A stretch of DNA of 64,000 nt from Alteribacter natronophilus (GCF_006007885.1 NZ_VCRO01000004.1:248001-312000), one strand, 5' to 3'. Numbered from the stretch's first letter, positions 38,394 through 46,531 are shown. Translations and numbers: made by a program. The notes: generated by a model from the sequence alone, not told the origin.

Positions 38394-38918
38394 TTAAACC
38401 TTCATATGTTCCCGCTGGAGTTCGGCTTCTGCAGGTGTCTGTTCCACTTCGACTGCTTCGTTGAAGTTACCGGCTTCCTGCTCCCGGCGGATCGCCTGTT
38501 TCCGCTCCCGGCGCTTTTTCGTTAAGTAGTAAACGAAAGAGGCGGTCCGCATCCAGCCGCGTACGTCTTTTTCGTCGATCCGCGCAGCATCCTGCTCCAG
38601 TTCGCCTTTCTGGCGCTTCGTAATCTTTACGATGGAGGAAGAAACGGTGTGCACCGATTCCCCGACGTCATTGACGATATGAAAAAGAGGGTCAAGCTGT
38701 GAAAGCTTGTGGTTCACATCTGCTATCGTTTCGTTCGTATTGTACAGGGTGAGTTTCGTTTCACTCGTAATGTCCCCGATCTGACCTTCCAGATTTTCCA
38801 CCGTCTTTGCGGTATGGGTGAGAACTTCTTCTGTTTTCTTCAGCACTTTTGCCAGATAAACGACGAGTCCGGCAAATGCCAGTGCGAGAATAAATACGCC
38901 AATGCCCAGAAAATCCAT
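38394..38918 (-). CDS. DUF948 (YtxG-like) membrane-anchored protein
   Basis: 174 aa. One N-terminal span (about residues 3-24) followed by a long coiled-coil helix (KTVENLEGQIGDITSETKLT and VNHKLSQLDPLFHIVNDVGE), the DUF948 pattern. Basic and acidic tail. In B. subtilis the homologous ytxG is in the SigB/SigH stress operon ytxGHJ; a SigB promoter is not evident here. The 105 bp downstream contain an inverted pair CAGGTGG/CCACCTG. Confidence 0.82.
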   Translation of the reverse strand: MDFLGIGVFILALAFAGLVVYLAKVLKKTEEVLTHTAKTVENLEGQIGDITSETKLTLYNTNETIADVNHKLSQLDPLFHIVNDVGESVHTVSSSIVKITKRQKGELEQDAARIDEKDVRGWMRTASFVYYLTKKRRERKQAIRREQEAGNFNEAVEVEQTPAEAELQREHMKV

Positions 38919-38942
38919 GTTTTCATCTCCTCTTTACAGTAA

Positions 38943-39305
38943 TTATGTCTCTGTCTCTGTCGTGCGGTTTTCCTGAATCATGTCGAGAAACTCAGCGAGA
39001 TACTCGCCAAGAAACGGAATCGCCTGTGACCAGGTAAGGATGGCAATAAGGAGACCGATAAAAATCGCGGTTCCGATCGTCAGTCCGACACCCCTTGCAA
39101 CCCCTGCAAGGAAGTTCACCTTGACCACTTCTTTTTTATTCGTGAAATGGTAGGCAATATCCTTCATGTGGCCTTTTGTCGATATTTCCTCCATTTTATC
39201 GATCAGCTGTTCCATTCTGTCGTTCTGGTCCTCCCGGCGTTCGTCCCTCTTGCGGCGGTGTTTGGCCGGGACTTTGCGCTCCTCCTGCTCCTTTGATAAC
39301 GGCAT
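38943..39305 (-). CDS. DUF5665 family protein
   Basis: 120 aa. A charged N-terminus and helix (MEQLIDKMEEIS) lead into KEVVKVNFLAGVARGVGLTI then GTAIF, a conserved DUF5665 pattern, with one or two spans at about 72-105. ATG at 39303-39305 with GGAGGAG 6 nt upstream. It heads a minus-strand row with the DUF948 and YtxH-like genes. Function unknown. Confidence 0.8.
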   Translation of the reverse strand: MPLSKEQEERKVPAKHRRKRDERREDQNDRMEQLIDKMEEISTKGHMKDIAYHFTNKKEVVKVNFLAGVARGVGLTIGTAIFIGLLIAILTWSQAIPFLGEYLAEFLDMIQENRTTETET

Positions 39306-39381
39306 AACGGTCTCCTCCTGCACAAACAAGTCTTTAAATCCGTTACCCTCTGCTTTCGTTTTGTAAACGTCTGGAAGAGGG

Positions 39382-40203
39382 TCAGTCGATAAAATCAGGC
39401 CTTGTTTTTTTCACCTGCAGGGCGTTGATCTGTCCACCAGTGAGGAGGACGAAACCGACGAGATAAAACCAGATCATCAGGACGATGACGCTTGACAGGG
39501 TGCCGTGGAGAAAGCTGAAATTCGCCACGTTTTTTACGTAAAAGGACAGGCCGAACGAGCTCATCTGCCAGCCGAATGTGGCAAAAAGTGCTCCAGGGGC
39601 CACCTGTTTGAATGTCAGATCCACATTCGGTCCGATCTTGTAGAGAAGAGCGAGAACCCCGAACACGGTTGCGGTGCTCACCGCCCAGACGAGCCACTCC
39701 CAGCGGGCGAGTGCCGCACCGGGAATCTGAAACGCCTGGGCGACAAAGTCGTCGAGAGTAACAATGAAAAACGGCAGCACAAGCTGAATAATGATGGCTG
39801 CGATAATGAGCAGGGCAAACAGGAGCGACAGGGCCCTTGTATGTAAAAACGGCCGTTTTTCCTCCGCATCGTGGGCAAGGTTGAGAGCCCGGATGGTGGC
39901 GTGGAGGCTGTTTGTAGTTGCAAAAACGGCTACAAGAAGACCAAAGGACAGAAATCCGCCGTGTCTGACACCGAGGAGCATGTCCTCATTCCGTGTGATA
40001 ATCTGATCGACCTCACCCGGGGTAACCGCCGCCGTGTACTCGAGCAGGAGCTGCCCGTCTATGGGAAAAAAACTGAGCAGTGCCAGGCTGAAAAGGAGGA
40101 ACGGAACGAACATAAGGAGAAAATAAAAGGCCAGCTGGGCAGAAAGATCGAATACGTGCCCGTCTTTAATCTGGTTGATGAAGCGGACAATCCATAGCTG
40201 CAC
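39382..40203 (-). CDS. YihY/BrkB family inner-membrane protein
   Basis: 273 aa with six hydrophobic spans. LSAQLAFYFLLMFVPFLLF (about 20-38), KQVAPGALFATFGWQ and IVLMIWFYLVGFVLLTGGQI are characteristic of the YihY family. The family was once thought to be RNase BN but is now an uncharacterised membrane protein group. I start at GTG 40201-40203, because AAAGGAGGA lies directly before it and overlaps the earlier in-frame ATG. Confidence 0.9.
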   Translation of the reverse strand: MQLWIVRFINQIKDGHVFDLSAQLAFYFLLMFVPFLLFSLALLSFFPIDGQLLLEYTAAVTPGEVDQIITRNEDMLLGVRHGGFLSFGLLVAVFATTNSLHATIRALNLAHDAEEKRPFLHTRALSLLFALLIIAAIIIQLVLPFFIVTLDDFVAQAFQIPGAALARWEWLVWAVSTATVFGVLALLYKIGPNVDLTFKQVAPGALFATFGWQMSSFGLSFYVKNVANFSFLHGTLSSVIVLMIWFYLVGFVLLTGGQINALQVKKTRPDFID

Positions 40204-40282
40204 GGAAGTTCCTCCTTTCATTTTGCGGTTCCGGTGTTCTTAGGATGACCGGAAAAAGCCGAAATATGGCGGTGAATTTTTC

Positions 40283-40310
40283 TTGAAATTGTGACGGTTT
40301 CCAGTATCAT
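40283..40310 (+). promoter_or_regulatory. SigA promoter for the 40.3-kb gene
   Basis: TTGAAA (40283-40288), 16-bp spacer, TATCAT (40305-40310). Confidence 0.6.
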
Positions 40311-40336
40311 GAAATCAGGTGGAGAGGAGAGGGAGA

Positions 40337-41026
40337 ATGAACAATTTACGGTTGTTTGCAGCAGTGGTGTTTGCAGGGTGCCTGGTGCTTGGGATCGGCC
40401 TGTCGTTTCTGACCGGCGGGGGGACGCAGGTGGCAACTTCACAGGCAAATGAGAATGGAACGATCGGAACACTTGAGCCTCTGAGAGACCAGGGCGACAG
40501 CGAATGGATGCTCGATGTCACCAGTCAGCTCCGGTTCGGGGCCAGGCTTCAGATGAATGACAGTGCGTTTGAAGGGGCGGTAACGATGGTGACGGATATA
40601 TACGAAGAGGGCGAGCACGTCGCTTTTTACTCTTCTGCTGTTTCCATTTATGATAAGGCTTTTCCACTGGAAAACGCGGTGAATCTGCTGTCTCTGCTTC
40701 CTGCGGAAAGACCTGAAGAGGAGCGTGAACGCTGGACCCAGGTAGTTGGGAGCGCTAATGACTACGGTACCAGCTGGCTTGATACGGAGACAGATTTCCG
40801 CTCTGAGGGTTATTCGTGGTCCAACCTGGAGGAACGGGTGCGGGTTCTCGACGGTGTGCCCCAGCCTTTCGGTGCCATCAGTACGACGGGGCGTTCGGTC
40901 TGGCTTGATCCGGAGGCGGATTTCGCTGAGGAAAGCCAAAGCGGGACAATCATTGTATTCAGTGCGTACGCATCGACTTCAGAGGACGAGGGGAATCTGA
41001 GTTATTGGGATGAGCGGGAAGAGTAG
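40337..41026 (+). CDS. Uncharacterised secreted or membrane-anchored protein
   Basis: 229 aa. The N-terminus NNLRLFAAVVFAGCLVLGIG is a signal peptide or anchor; the Cys is not in a good lipobox. The rest is acidic and extracellular in character (many D/E, FGARLQMNDSAFEGAVTMVT). No family recognised. ATG 40337 is preceded by GGAGAGGAGAGGGAGA. It is divergent from the YihY gene and ends at a shared terminator. Confidence 0.8.
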   Translation: MNNLRLFAAVVFAGCLVLGIGLSFLTGGGTQVATSQANENGTIGTLEPLRDQGDSEWMLDVTSQLRFGARLQMNDSAFEGAVTMVTDIYEEGEHVAFYSSAVSIYDKAFPLENAVNLLSLLPAERPEEERERWTQVVGSANDYGTSWLDTETDFRSEGYSWSNLEERVRVLDGVPQPFGAISTTGRSVWLDPEADFAEESQSGTIIVFSAYASTSEDEGNLSYWDEREE

Positions 41027-41039
41027 GGAACAGGAAAAA

Positions 41040-41074
41040 CCCCGGAACTGCTGTTCATTACAGCAGCTCCGGGG
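41040..41074. terminator. Bidirectional terminator
   Basis: 15-bp stem with one mismatch, CCCCGGAACTGCTGT / ACAGCAGCTCCGGGG; TTTTT follows on the minus strand, a weak T-run on the plus strand. Confidence 0.85.
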
Positions 41075-41094
41075 TCATTTAGTTTATTACGGCT

Positions 41095-41325
41095 TTAAAA
41101 AAAGTAACCGAGGAACAGAAAGAACGCGCTGAACGAGACGACGCCCCAAAGGAAACTCCTTGCCTTATTGCCTTTTTTCCCGTCCTCAATGGAAGAGAGA
41201 AGCATCATCGTCCCAACCAGGAAAAGGGCCAGAGGCATAACATTGCCGTCTTCATCAAAAAAGAGAACGTAAAACGCGATGAGTAAGGTAACGACAGAGA
41301 GGCCGAGGCGGAAATATTTATACAT
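41095..41325 (-). CDS. Small membrane protein, probably DUF3953 (YczI-like)
   Basis: 76 aa with three short hydrophobic spans (about 5-23, 30-46, 59-76) and a central SSIEDGKKGNKARSF loop. The layout and the start KYFRLGLSVVTLLIAFYVLF resemble the YczI/DUF3953 family. The ATG is at 41323-41325, with AAAGGAG 13 nt upstream. Function unknown. Confidence 0.68.
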   Translation of the reverse strand: MYKYFRLGLSVVTLLIAFYVLFFDEDGNVMPLALFLVGTMMLLSSIEDGKKGNKARSFLWGVVSFSAFFLFLGYFF

Positions 41326-41422
41326 AGCTGAGGTTTTGCTCCTTTCGTCATGGGCTGCTGGTTTTACCGTACCATATCAGTCGGAGTCTTACGAGGGATT
41401 GTATACAGGGCTGGGGAAATTA

Positions 41423-41657
41423 CCTGTATCGGGGGGCAATATGGAAACGAATCTAGCCTGTTGGCGTTCATCCAGCGGTCTGAGCCTGACATATCGCCTT
41501 TAAAATCAGCACAGGGAAGGCCGTATCGGGGAGCGATATGGAGATTTGCTATATACGTGGGCGGGGAGGAAGTCTTCCGTGCAGGCCGTATCGCTTATGA
41601 AAGCTGCAATGAAGCGGTCTATCGGTTGCCCGGAAGATGCCGTATCGCGTGGCGATA
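41423..41657. repeat. Four dispersed copies of a GTATCG inverted-repeat element
   Basis: Copies begin near 41423 (CCTGTATCGGGGGGCAATAT), 41521 (CCGTATCGGGGAGCGATAT), 41585 (CCGTATCGCTTATG) and 41640 (CCGTATCGCGTGGCGATAC). The last is a perfect hairpin GTATCGC-GTG-GCGATAC. Spacing is irregular. Confidence 0.65.
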
Positions 41658-41787
41658 CACAGCAGATCGCCCCTGATATTTCGGAAATCGATCAAACCAG
41701 TTAGCTCGCTTCGACTATTTCCCCACAGTTTCGAGCATTTCCGGGGAAATATTTCAGCAGATTTCCCGGGCATGTATTTATAATGGA

Positions 41788-41890
41788 ACCGATTTGAAGC
41801 GATTAAATTTGTATTTAGAGCGATTAATGCGCGCTTTACGGTGTTCAAATCCTGCTTTGGAGCGATTAGGTGACCACTTGGAGCGATTAG
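41788..41890. repeat. 21-bp tandem array, five units, locus 2
   Basis: The core AGCGATTA falls at 41798, 41819, 41861 and 41882, with a diverged unit (TTTACGGTGTTC) exactly where the third should be, at 41840. Period and unit number equal those of the array at 12.9 kb, in the same orientation. Confidence 0.85.
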
Positions 41891-42006
41891 CCCATTCCGC
41901 AGCATACTCACAAACACAAATATCAGCAGCGAGATTCCAGCGCCGCTCCACATTAAGCCCCTCTCAAAACCAGAAGACGCGGAAATCCCGCGCCTTCATC
42001 GACTCC

Positions 42007-42957
42007 CTATTCGTAAACCATCGCCTGCTCGAGAAGCGAAGCCATCTCATCGAGGTGAGCCACCGTCGAAATATCCTCCTCCAGAAGAGGCAGGCGCAGC
42101 TGTGGGAGTCCCGCAAACACCGCATCCACCTGAGCGAGATACTTTTCCTGCTGCTGTTTCCGCTTCACAAAAAACTGCCCGTCCACGTCAGATGGAATCA
42201 CTTTGTTCACCACAACGCCTTCAACCGGAATGTCATGACGGCGAAGCGTCTCCACGCCGCGGCGAGCTTCCTCGATCGGCAGCCGCTCCGGGTTCATGAC
42301 GAACAGGAATCCGGTCACGCTCCCGTCGAGAAATATTTCACGGACCGATTCAAACTTCCGCCTCCGCTCCTGAAGTGTATCAAATATCGGATCGTCCACA
42401 GGCTCTCCGTCGTTTAACAGCTGGGTGTAGTGCTCGTTCGTTTTCCTGCGCCGCTCAAGCATCCCGTCCATCCAGACGCCCATCATTTCCGGGAGGCTCA
42501 TGAGCCGCAAAGTGTGACCCGTAGGCGCCGTATCAAAGATAATCTGATCGAAGTGCGCCCGCTCGTCCAGTAATATAGAAACAATTCGGTCAAACATGGC
42601 TGCTTCATCGGCACCCGGTGACGACTTGGCCATATCCATCTGGCGGTGGACTTCATCGATCATCGTCGCTTTCACGTGCCCCTGAATATTCGATTTTACC
42701 TGCTCAATATAGCGCTCGCTTTCTTTTTCCGGATCGAGCTCCATTACCCACAGATCGCTCCGCACCTCCACAGGCTCATCGCCGAGCCGGGTGTGAAACA
42801 GGTCCCCCAGGTTGTGCGCCGGATCGGTGGAGATGAGTAGCGTCCTCAAACCGCGCCGGCTCGCGCTGACCGCAAGCGCCGCCGCGGTCGTGGATTTTCC
42901 CACTCCGCCCTTGCCGCCCACAAACAGCACCGGCTTCATCTGTGTAAAATCATGCAT
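42007..42957 (-). CDS. ArsA/Get3-type ATPase
   Basis: 316 aa. Deviant Walker A GGKGGVGKSTTAAALAV near the N-terminus, switch region TLLISTDPAHNLGDLF, FDTAPTGHTLRLMSLPEM (about 144-161), and the nucleotide-binding FVMNPERLPI and GVVVNKVIPSD near the C-terminus. It is a single-domain member; homologues are arsenite-pump ATPases or tail-anchored protein targeting factors. No arsenic genes are nearby, so arsenite is unlikely. The ATG is at 42955-42957, with AAAGGA upstream. The cory-CC-star gene precedes it by 24 bp. Confidence 0.9.
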   Translation of the reverse strand: MHDFTQMKPVLFVGGKGGVGKSTTAAALAVSASRRGLRTLLISTDPAHNLGDLFHTRLGDEPVEVRSDLWVMELDPEKESERYIEQVKSNIQGHVKATMIDEVHRQMDMAKSSPGADEAAMFDRIVSILLDERAHFDQIIFDTAPTGHTLRLMSLPEMMGVWMDGMLERRRKTNEHYTQLLNDGEPVDDPIFDTLQERRRKFESVREIFLDGSVTGFLFVMNPERLPIEEARRGVETLRRHDIPVEGVVVNKVIPSDVDGQFFVKRKQQQEKYLAQVDAVFAGLPQLRLPLLEEDISTVAHLDEMASLLEQAMVYE

Positions 42958-42981
42958 CTCTGTCACGTCCTTTCAGAAGCC

Positions 42982-43233
42982 TCAGCAGCACCGGAACCCG
43001 TTGATGGGCGATTTGTCCATCCCCATCCGCAGGTGCCACTCGTGGAACCGTTCAAGCATGTGGGGGTAGAGTTCGAGCGTATAGTAAAACGCCGGATTCG
43101 GAATGCCGAGCATGTCCGAATAGCAGAGAATAAAAAACAGATCGTCTTCGTCCCGGAGCTCCCGGGCGATTTCCGTCCGGTGCCCCTGGCGGAGCACCGC
43201 GTCGTACATCTCAATAATCTTTTTGAAATCCAT
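42982..43233 (-). CDS. cory-CC-star family protein
   Basis: 83 aa ending in FRCC directly before the stop. The acidic helical body (LRDEDDLFFILCYSDMLGIP, YYTLELYPHMLERFHEWH) and terminal Cys-Cys fit the family called cory-CC-star, which I recall as a frequent neighbour of ArsA-type ATPases. The terminal cysteines could bind metal or be modified. It is the first gene of a two-gene unit with the ATPase. Confidence 0.75.
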   Translation of the reverse strand: MDFKKIIEMYDAVLRQGHRTEIARELRDEDDLFFILCYSDMLGIPNPAFYYTLELYPHMLERFHEWHLRMGMDKSPINGFRCC

Positions 43234-43288
43234 CGCTGCCTACAACTCCCCGAAGTAAAAATTCCGACAAAACCTCAAATCCCGAAAC

Positions 43289-45040
43289 CTACATCGAAGC
43301 ATCCTGATCCCGCGGCGGCTGCTGTCCGTCCCTGCGCATCGCCTTATACGCCTCAAGGCAGATCCAGCAGGCAAACACGAAAATTATAGAACCGAGCAGG
43401 AACAGAAGCAGGTTCATTTCCGCGCCTCCAAGGCCCGACCAGTCAAAGATCACCTGACGCCCCATTGCCCAGAGAGTCATGGACAGGACAAACACCATCG
43501 GAATGAACGTCACCAGGTAGTTCCGTCCCTGGCGCTTCAGCCACAGCGTCACAAGTAACAGGGTAATCCCGGCAAGGAGCTGGTTCGACGTTCCGAACAG
43601 CGGCCAGAGGAGATACCCTCCGGAACCGAATCCCTGCGGTCCCTGGGGAAGAAGCGCAAGTGCGGCGGAAGAACCGACGGCAACTGTGGTAGCCACGTGC
43701 TTCTTCGTCAGCTTCTGCACTTTGTACTCGGCACCGAGCTCCGAGATGATGTAGCGCATGAGGCGCACAGCCGTATCGAGGCTCGTTGCCGCAAAACTTA
43801 CGACAATAACAGCCACGATCGTCGTGGCAATATCCGGCGGAATAAAGATCCCGCCTGCAAGCTGGCCGGCACCCTGGATGAACGTACCGAGACCGATGTC
43901 ACCGGCAGCCCCGAAGCTTGAGTAGCTCGAGAGAAAGTCACCCTGCGTGGCAAAGAACGTACCAACAGCGATGATCGTCAGAAGCGCCAGCAGTCCTTCA
44001 CCGACAGCACCCAGGTAACCGACAAACCGGGCATCCGTCTCCTTGTTCAGCTGCTTACTGGAGGTTCCGGAGGCCACGAGCCCGTGGAAGCCGGAAATAG
44101 CCCCGCACGCAATCGTAATGAAGAGGAGGGGGAACCACGGCGTCGTCGCATCCGCGTTGTACATCGGCGCCGTCATCTCCCGGCTTCCCATGAAAAACAG
44201 TCCTAGATACAGAATGACAAGACCTAAAATCAGCTGGTGGGAGTTGATGTAATCCCGCGGCTGAAGAAGTTTCCACACCGGCAGGGTGGATGCGATGTAC
44301 ACGTAAATCATCAGAATCACGATCCAGACGAAGAACGCCATCGCCACACCGTTCAGACCGAACGCCACGATATTTTCCTCACCGCCGAAATAGCGGGGGA
44401 GGTCGATCTGAAGCGCCGGCACACGTGAGGCAATAATGGCCGCGATGTACATCGTGGCAAGGGCTGCAATCGACGGCAGCAGCATGTTTTTGCTTTTCCG
44501 GTACACGAGGTAGCCGATCCAGATCGCCAGCGGAATCTGAATGAACACCGACAGCACCGCTGACGGGAACAGAATGAACAGGTTCGCAATGACCCACGCA
44601 AAAACTGCATTAACCATAAGTACGAGAATCAGAATGATAAATAAGAACAGAATTTTTGCCCGCTGGCCGATAATTTTGTTCGCGAGCGTCCCGACCGACT
44701 GTCCCTTGTTCCGCACCGACAGGACGAGCGCACCGAAGTCATGCACACCGGCTGCGAACACCGTACCGAGCACAACCCAGACAAACGCAGGCCCCCAGCC
44801 CCAGTAAATCGCAATAGCCGGACCAACAATCGGTGCCGCACCGGCAACCGAGGTAAAGTGGTGACCCCAGAGGACAAACTTGTTCGTCGGCACAAAGTCG
44901 ACGCCGTCCTTGTACTTGTGCGCCGGCGTTACGTAATCCGGGTCGAGCCTGTAAATCCGCTCAGCCACAAACTTCGAGTAGAACCGGTACCCGAGGAAGA
45001 ACACGAACATCCCTGCGATAGCTAAAATAAATCCTTGCAT
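43289..45040 (-). CDS. cstA: Carbon starvation protein CstA (peptide/pyruvate transporter)
   Basis: 583 aa with many membrane spans. HKYKDGVDFVPTNKFVLWGH (about 41-60) and HFTSVAGAAPIVGPAIA are the CstA signature; FFVGTSNQ-type motif appears as WPLFGTSNQLLAG near residue 490. The family imports peptides or pyruvate when preferred carbon is exhausted. The ATG at 45038-45040 has AAAGGGGA 6 nt upstream. A perfect cre site just after the predicted transcription start indicates CcpA repression. Confidence 0.94.
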   Translation of the reverse strand: MQGFILAIAGMFVFFLGYRFYSKFVAERIYRLDPDYVTPAHKYKDGVDFVPTNKFVLWGHHFTSVAGAAPIVGPAIAIYWGWGPAFVWVVLGTVFAAGVHDFGALVLSVRNKGQSVGTLANKIIGQRAKILFLFIILILVLMVNAVFAWVIANLFILFPSAVLSVFIQIPLAIWIGYLVYRKSKNMLLPSIAALATMYIAAIIASRVPALQIDLPRYFGGEENIVAFGLNGVAMAFFVWIVILMIYVYIASTLPVWKLLQPRDYINSHQLILGLVILYLGLFFMGSREMTAPMYNADATTPWFPLLFITIACGAISGFHGLVASGTSSKQLNKETDARFVGYLGAVGEGLLALLTIIAVGTFFATQGDFLSSYSSFGAAGDIGLGTFIQGAGQLAGGIFIPPDIATTIVAVIVVSFAATSLDTAVRLMRYIISELGAEYKVQKLTKKHVATTVAVGSSAALALLPQGPQGFGSGGYLLWPLFGTSNQLLAGITLLLVTLWLKRQGRNYLVTFIPMVFVLSMTLWAMGRQVIFDWSGLGGAEMNLLLFLLGSIIFVFACWICLEAYKAMRRDGQQPPRDQDASM

Positions 45041-45100
45041 GACCAATCCCCTTTCTCTTTTTTCTGTACGGGCTTGTCCGATGTCTGAAGTCCCACAGTC

Positions 45101-45114
45101 AGTAAACGCTTACA
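45101..45114 (-). promoter_or_regulatory. cre site downstream of the cstA promoter
   Basis: Minus strand TGTAAGCGTTTACT matches TGWAARCGYTWNCW fully. It lies about +8 to +21 relative to the start predicted from the -10 at 45129-45134, a position suited to roadblock repression by CcpA. Confidence 0.8.
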
Positions 45115-45128
45115 AACCTTCACCCTCT

Positions 45129-45157
45129 ATTATTTTCTATTTATTCAAAATAATCAA
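45129..45157 (-). promoter_or_regulatory. SigA promoter for cstA
   Basis: Minus strand TTGATT (45152-45157), 17-bp spacer, AATAAT (45129-45134). Confidence 0.65.
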
Positions 45158-45234
45158 ACCATAATAATTTCCATGGGTAAAAAAAGCATTACCGGCACAC
45201 ACTAACAGAGAAATTATGGCAAAGGAGAGTGATT

Positions 45235-45516
45235 ATGGTGGGACAAACGAAACGCAGCAAAGGACGTTGGATGACATGGAGAGGATTTCTTGTCGTAGCC
45301 GGAACCCTGTCAATGAGCACAGGGCTCATGGTGCTGTTCCCGGAAGGCGAGCACATGCACCGCATCACCGGCTGCATCCTTCTCGCCGGATTCTCCTCGA
45401 TCAGCCTCCCCGGCGCCGTAAAGGAAGTCCGCCCGCGCCTCTACAAAGGCTGGATCAAACGCTACGGCGACTGGCTCGAAGGACCCCGGCCGCAGAACAA
45501 AGATCTTGAAGCCTGA
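45235..45516 (+). CDS. Uncharacterised 93-aa small membrane protein
   Basis: Basic N-terminus (VGQTKRSKGRWMTWRG), two hydrophobic stretches (about 17-36 and 46-62), then a charged tail. AAAGGAG lies 7 nt before ATG 45235. It is divergent from cstA. A MITE-like element separates its stop from what appears to be its original terminator at 45723. No family recognised. Confidence 0.72.
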   Translation: MVGQTKRSKGRWMTWRGFLVVAGTLSMSTGLMVLFPEGEHMHRITGCILLAGFSSISLPGAVKEVRPRLYKGWIKRYGDWLEGPRPQNKDLEA

Positions 45517-45527
45517 TCTTAAACTTT

Positions 45528-45705
45528 GGCTCTGTTAAAGTCTGTTGTTGATTTCCGCTCCCTGCGCTCCCTTTCCGCGGGCACCGCTTCAGCCTCCTCG
45601 GGAAGAGCACCCTGCGGGGTCTTCAGCCGGCGCTGTTCCCGCAGGAGTGTCGCGCGTTCGCTATAATCAACGATAGAAATATCAACATCAAGCTTTAACA
45701 GAGCC
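45528..45705. mobile_element. 178-bp MITE-like element with 13-bp TIRs and 8-bp target duplication
   Basis: The left end GGCTCTGTTAAAG and right end CTTTAACAGAGCC are perfect inverted repeats. TAAACTTT flanks both sides (45520-45527 and 45706-45713), an exact 8-bp target-site duplication. There is no coding capacity. The TIR resembles those of IS6-family elements (GGxxCTGTTGCAAA, also 8-bp duplication), so a transposase elsewhere could move it. The GC-rich core is shared with repeats at 7.5 and 13.9 kb. Confidence 0.88.
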
Positions 45706-45722
45706 TAAACTTTAGCACACCG

Positions 45723-45750
45723 GAAAGCAGCCCAGTGAGGCTGCTTTCTT
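45723..45750 (+). terminator. Terminator downstream of the MITE
   Basis: 10-bp perfect stem GAAAGCAGCC / GGCTGCTTTC with a 6-nt loop; short T-rich tail TTCTTC. Confidence 0.6.
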
Positions 45751-45819
45751 CATGTACTGCCGGAACATACATATAGACATCCCCGTACCACATAAAATGG
45801 AGAAAAAGGAGGGAGAGAA

Positions 45820-46449
45820 ATGAGCGAACGGAACGAACCGGGATGCTACAGAATGGAAGTCGTCTACGACTGGGTCCAGCGAGCCGTCACACTCCCCCTG
45901 CAAAAAGAAATCCCCATCCAGTCAGCCCCCCTGAGCGAGCAGATCCACTCCAGGTTCCACGTCACCACTCCCGAACCGTTCGCAGAAATCGACACTACCC
46001 CCACGTTCCTGGAAAAAAATCAGATCCGTTTTGAAACCGAAGTCACCTGCAGGGAAGTCCCACAGGCATCCCCGCAGCAGATCGTTCTGCCGGTGCACGG
46101 AAGCGAAGTGCCGCTCGAAAAAAGATTCTTCTATAAAGAAGGCACTCTCACCGTCACCTGGGAGCATGACGGAGACTGCCAGACAGCTGATATTCCATTT
46201 CGTCTTCTTGAGAAATTCTATCTGTACGCCCCTGAAGGGACAATGGTCTCCTGCAGCGCCGAAGTCGTAGCGGCCGACGTGTTCGTCAGAAAGGAAAGCG
46301 GCCGCTATATCGTGATGGCCGAACTGATCATCTGCCAGGAAGTTATGGTCACAGCACTTTCTGTTGTACAGCTGAAAGGAGTTTTCTGCTATCCGAGAGC
46401 CGATGTGGAGTACGTCGAGCCATGCCCTGACCCGCCATTTGCCCCGTAA
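45820..46449 (+). CDS. Uncharacterised 209-aa protein, possibly spore-coat-like
   Basis: Soluble, beta-rich sequence with no signal peptide. CYRMEVVYDWVQRAVTLPLQ at the N-terminus, an FETEVTC motif and a C-terminus AELIICQEVMVTALSVVQLK recall the repeat pattern of some Bacillaceae spore-surface proteins (the CxVxxVYDWV start is typical), but I cannot assign a family with confidence. AAAAGGAGGGAG precedes the ATG. There is no sporulation promoter that I can define. Stands alone. Confidence 0.72.
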   Translation: MSERNEPGCYRMEVVYDWVQRAVTLPLQKEIPIQSAPLSEQIHSRFHVTTPEPFAEIDTTPTFLEKNQIRFETEVTCREVPQASPQQIVLPVHGSEVPLEKRFFYKEGTLTVTWEHDGDCQTADIPFRLLEKFYLYAPEGTMVSCSAEVVAADVFVRKESGRYIVMAELIICQEVMVTALSVVQLKGVFCYPRADVEYVEPCPDPPFAP

Positions 46450-46531
46450 TTTTTGATGGCGGCCTAACTGTTCCCGCAATGTTGGGAACTGTATGATAAT
46501 ATGGTATTAGGAAAAAGCAGGGAGGGATTGC

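Larger units (their letters stand above)
41326..42006. other. 680-bp repeat-rich spacer without genes
   Basis: No reading frame here has a ribosome site and family-like sequence. It contains four copies of a GTATCG...CGATA element (41423-41657) and a five-unit 21-bp array (41788-41890). Between them are several ATTTC/CGAG-type short repeats (CAGTTTCGAGCATTTCC, ATATTTCAGCAGATTTCCC). Confidence 0.7.

Noticed and set aside
42007-42957. Arsenite pump ATPase
   Set aside because: Single ATPase domain, no arsB/arsD/arsR nearby; the neighbour is a Cys-Cys-ending protein.
45528-45705. Autonomous insertion sequence
   Set aside because: Only 178 bp and no transposase; fits a non-autonomous MITE.
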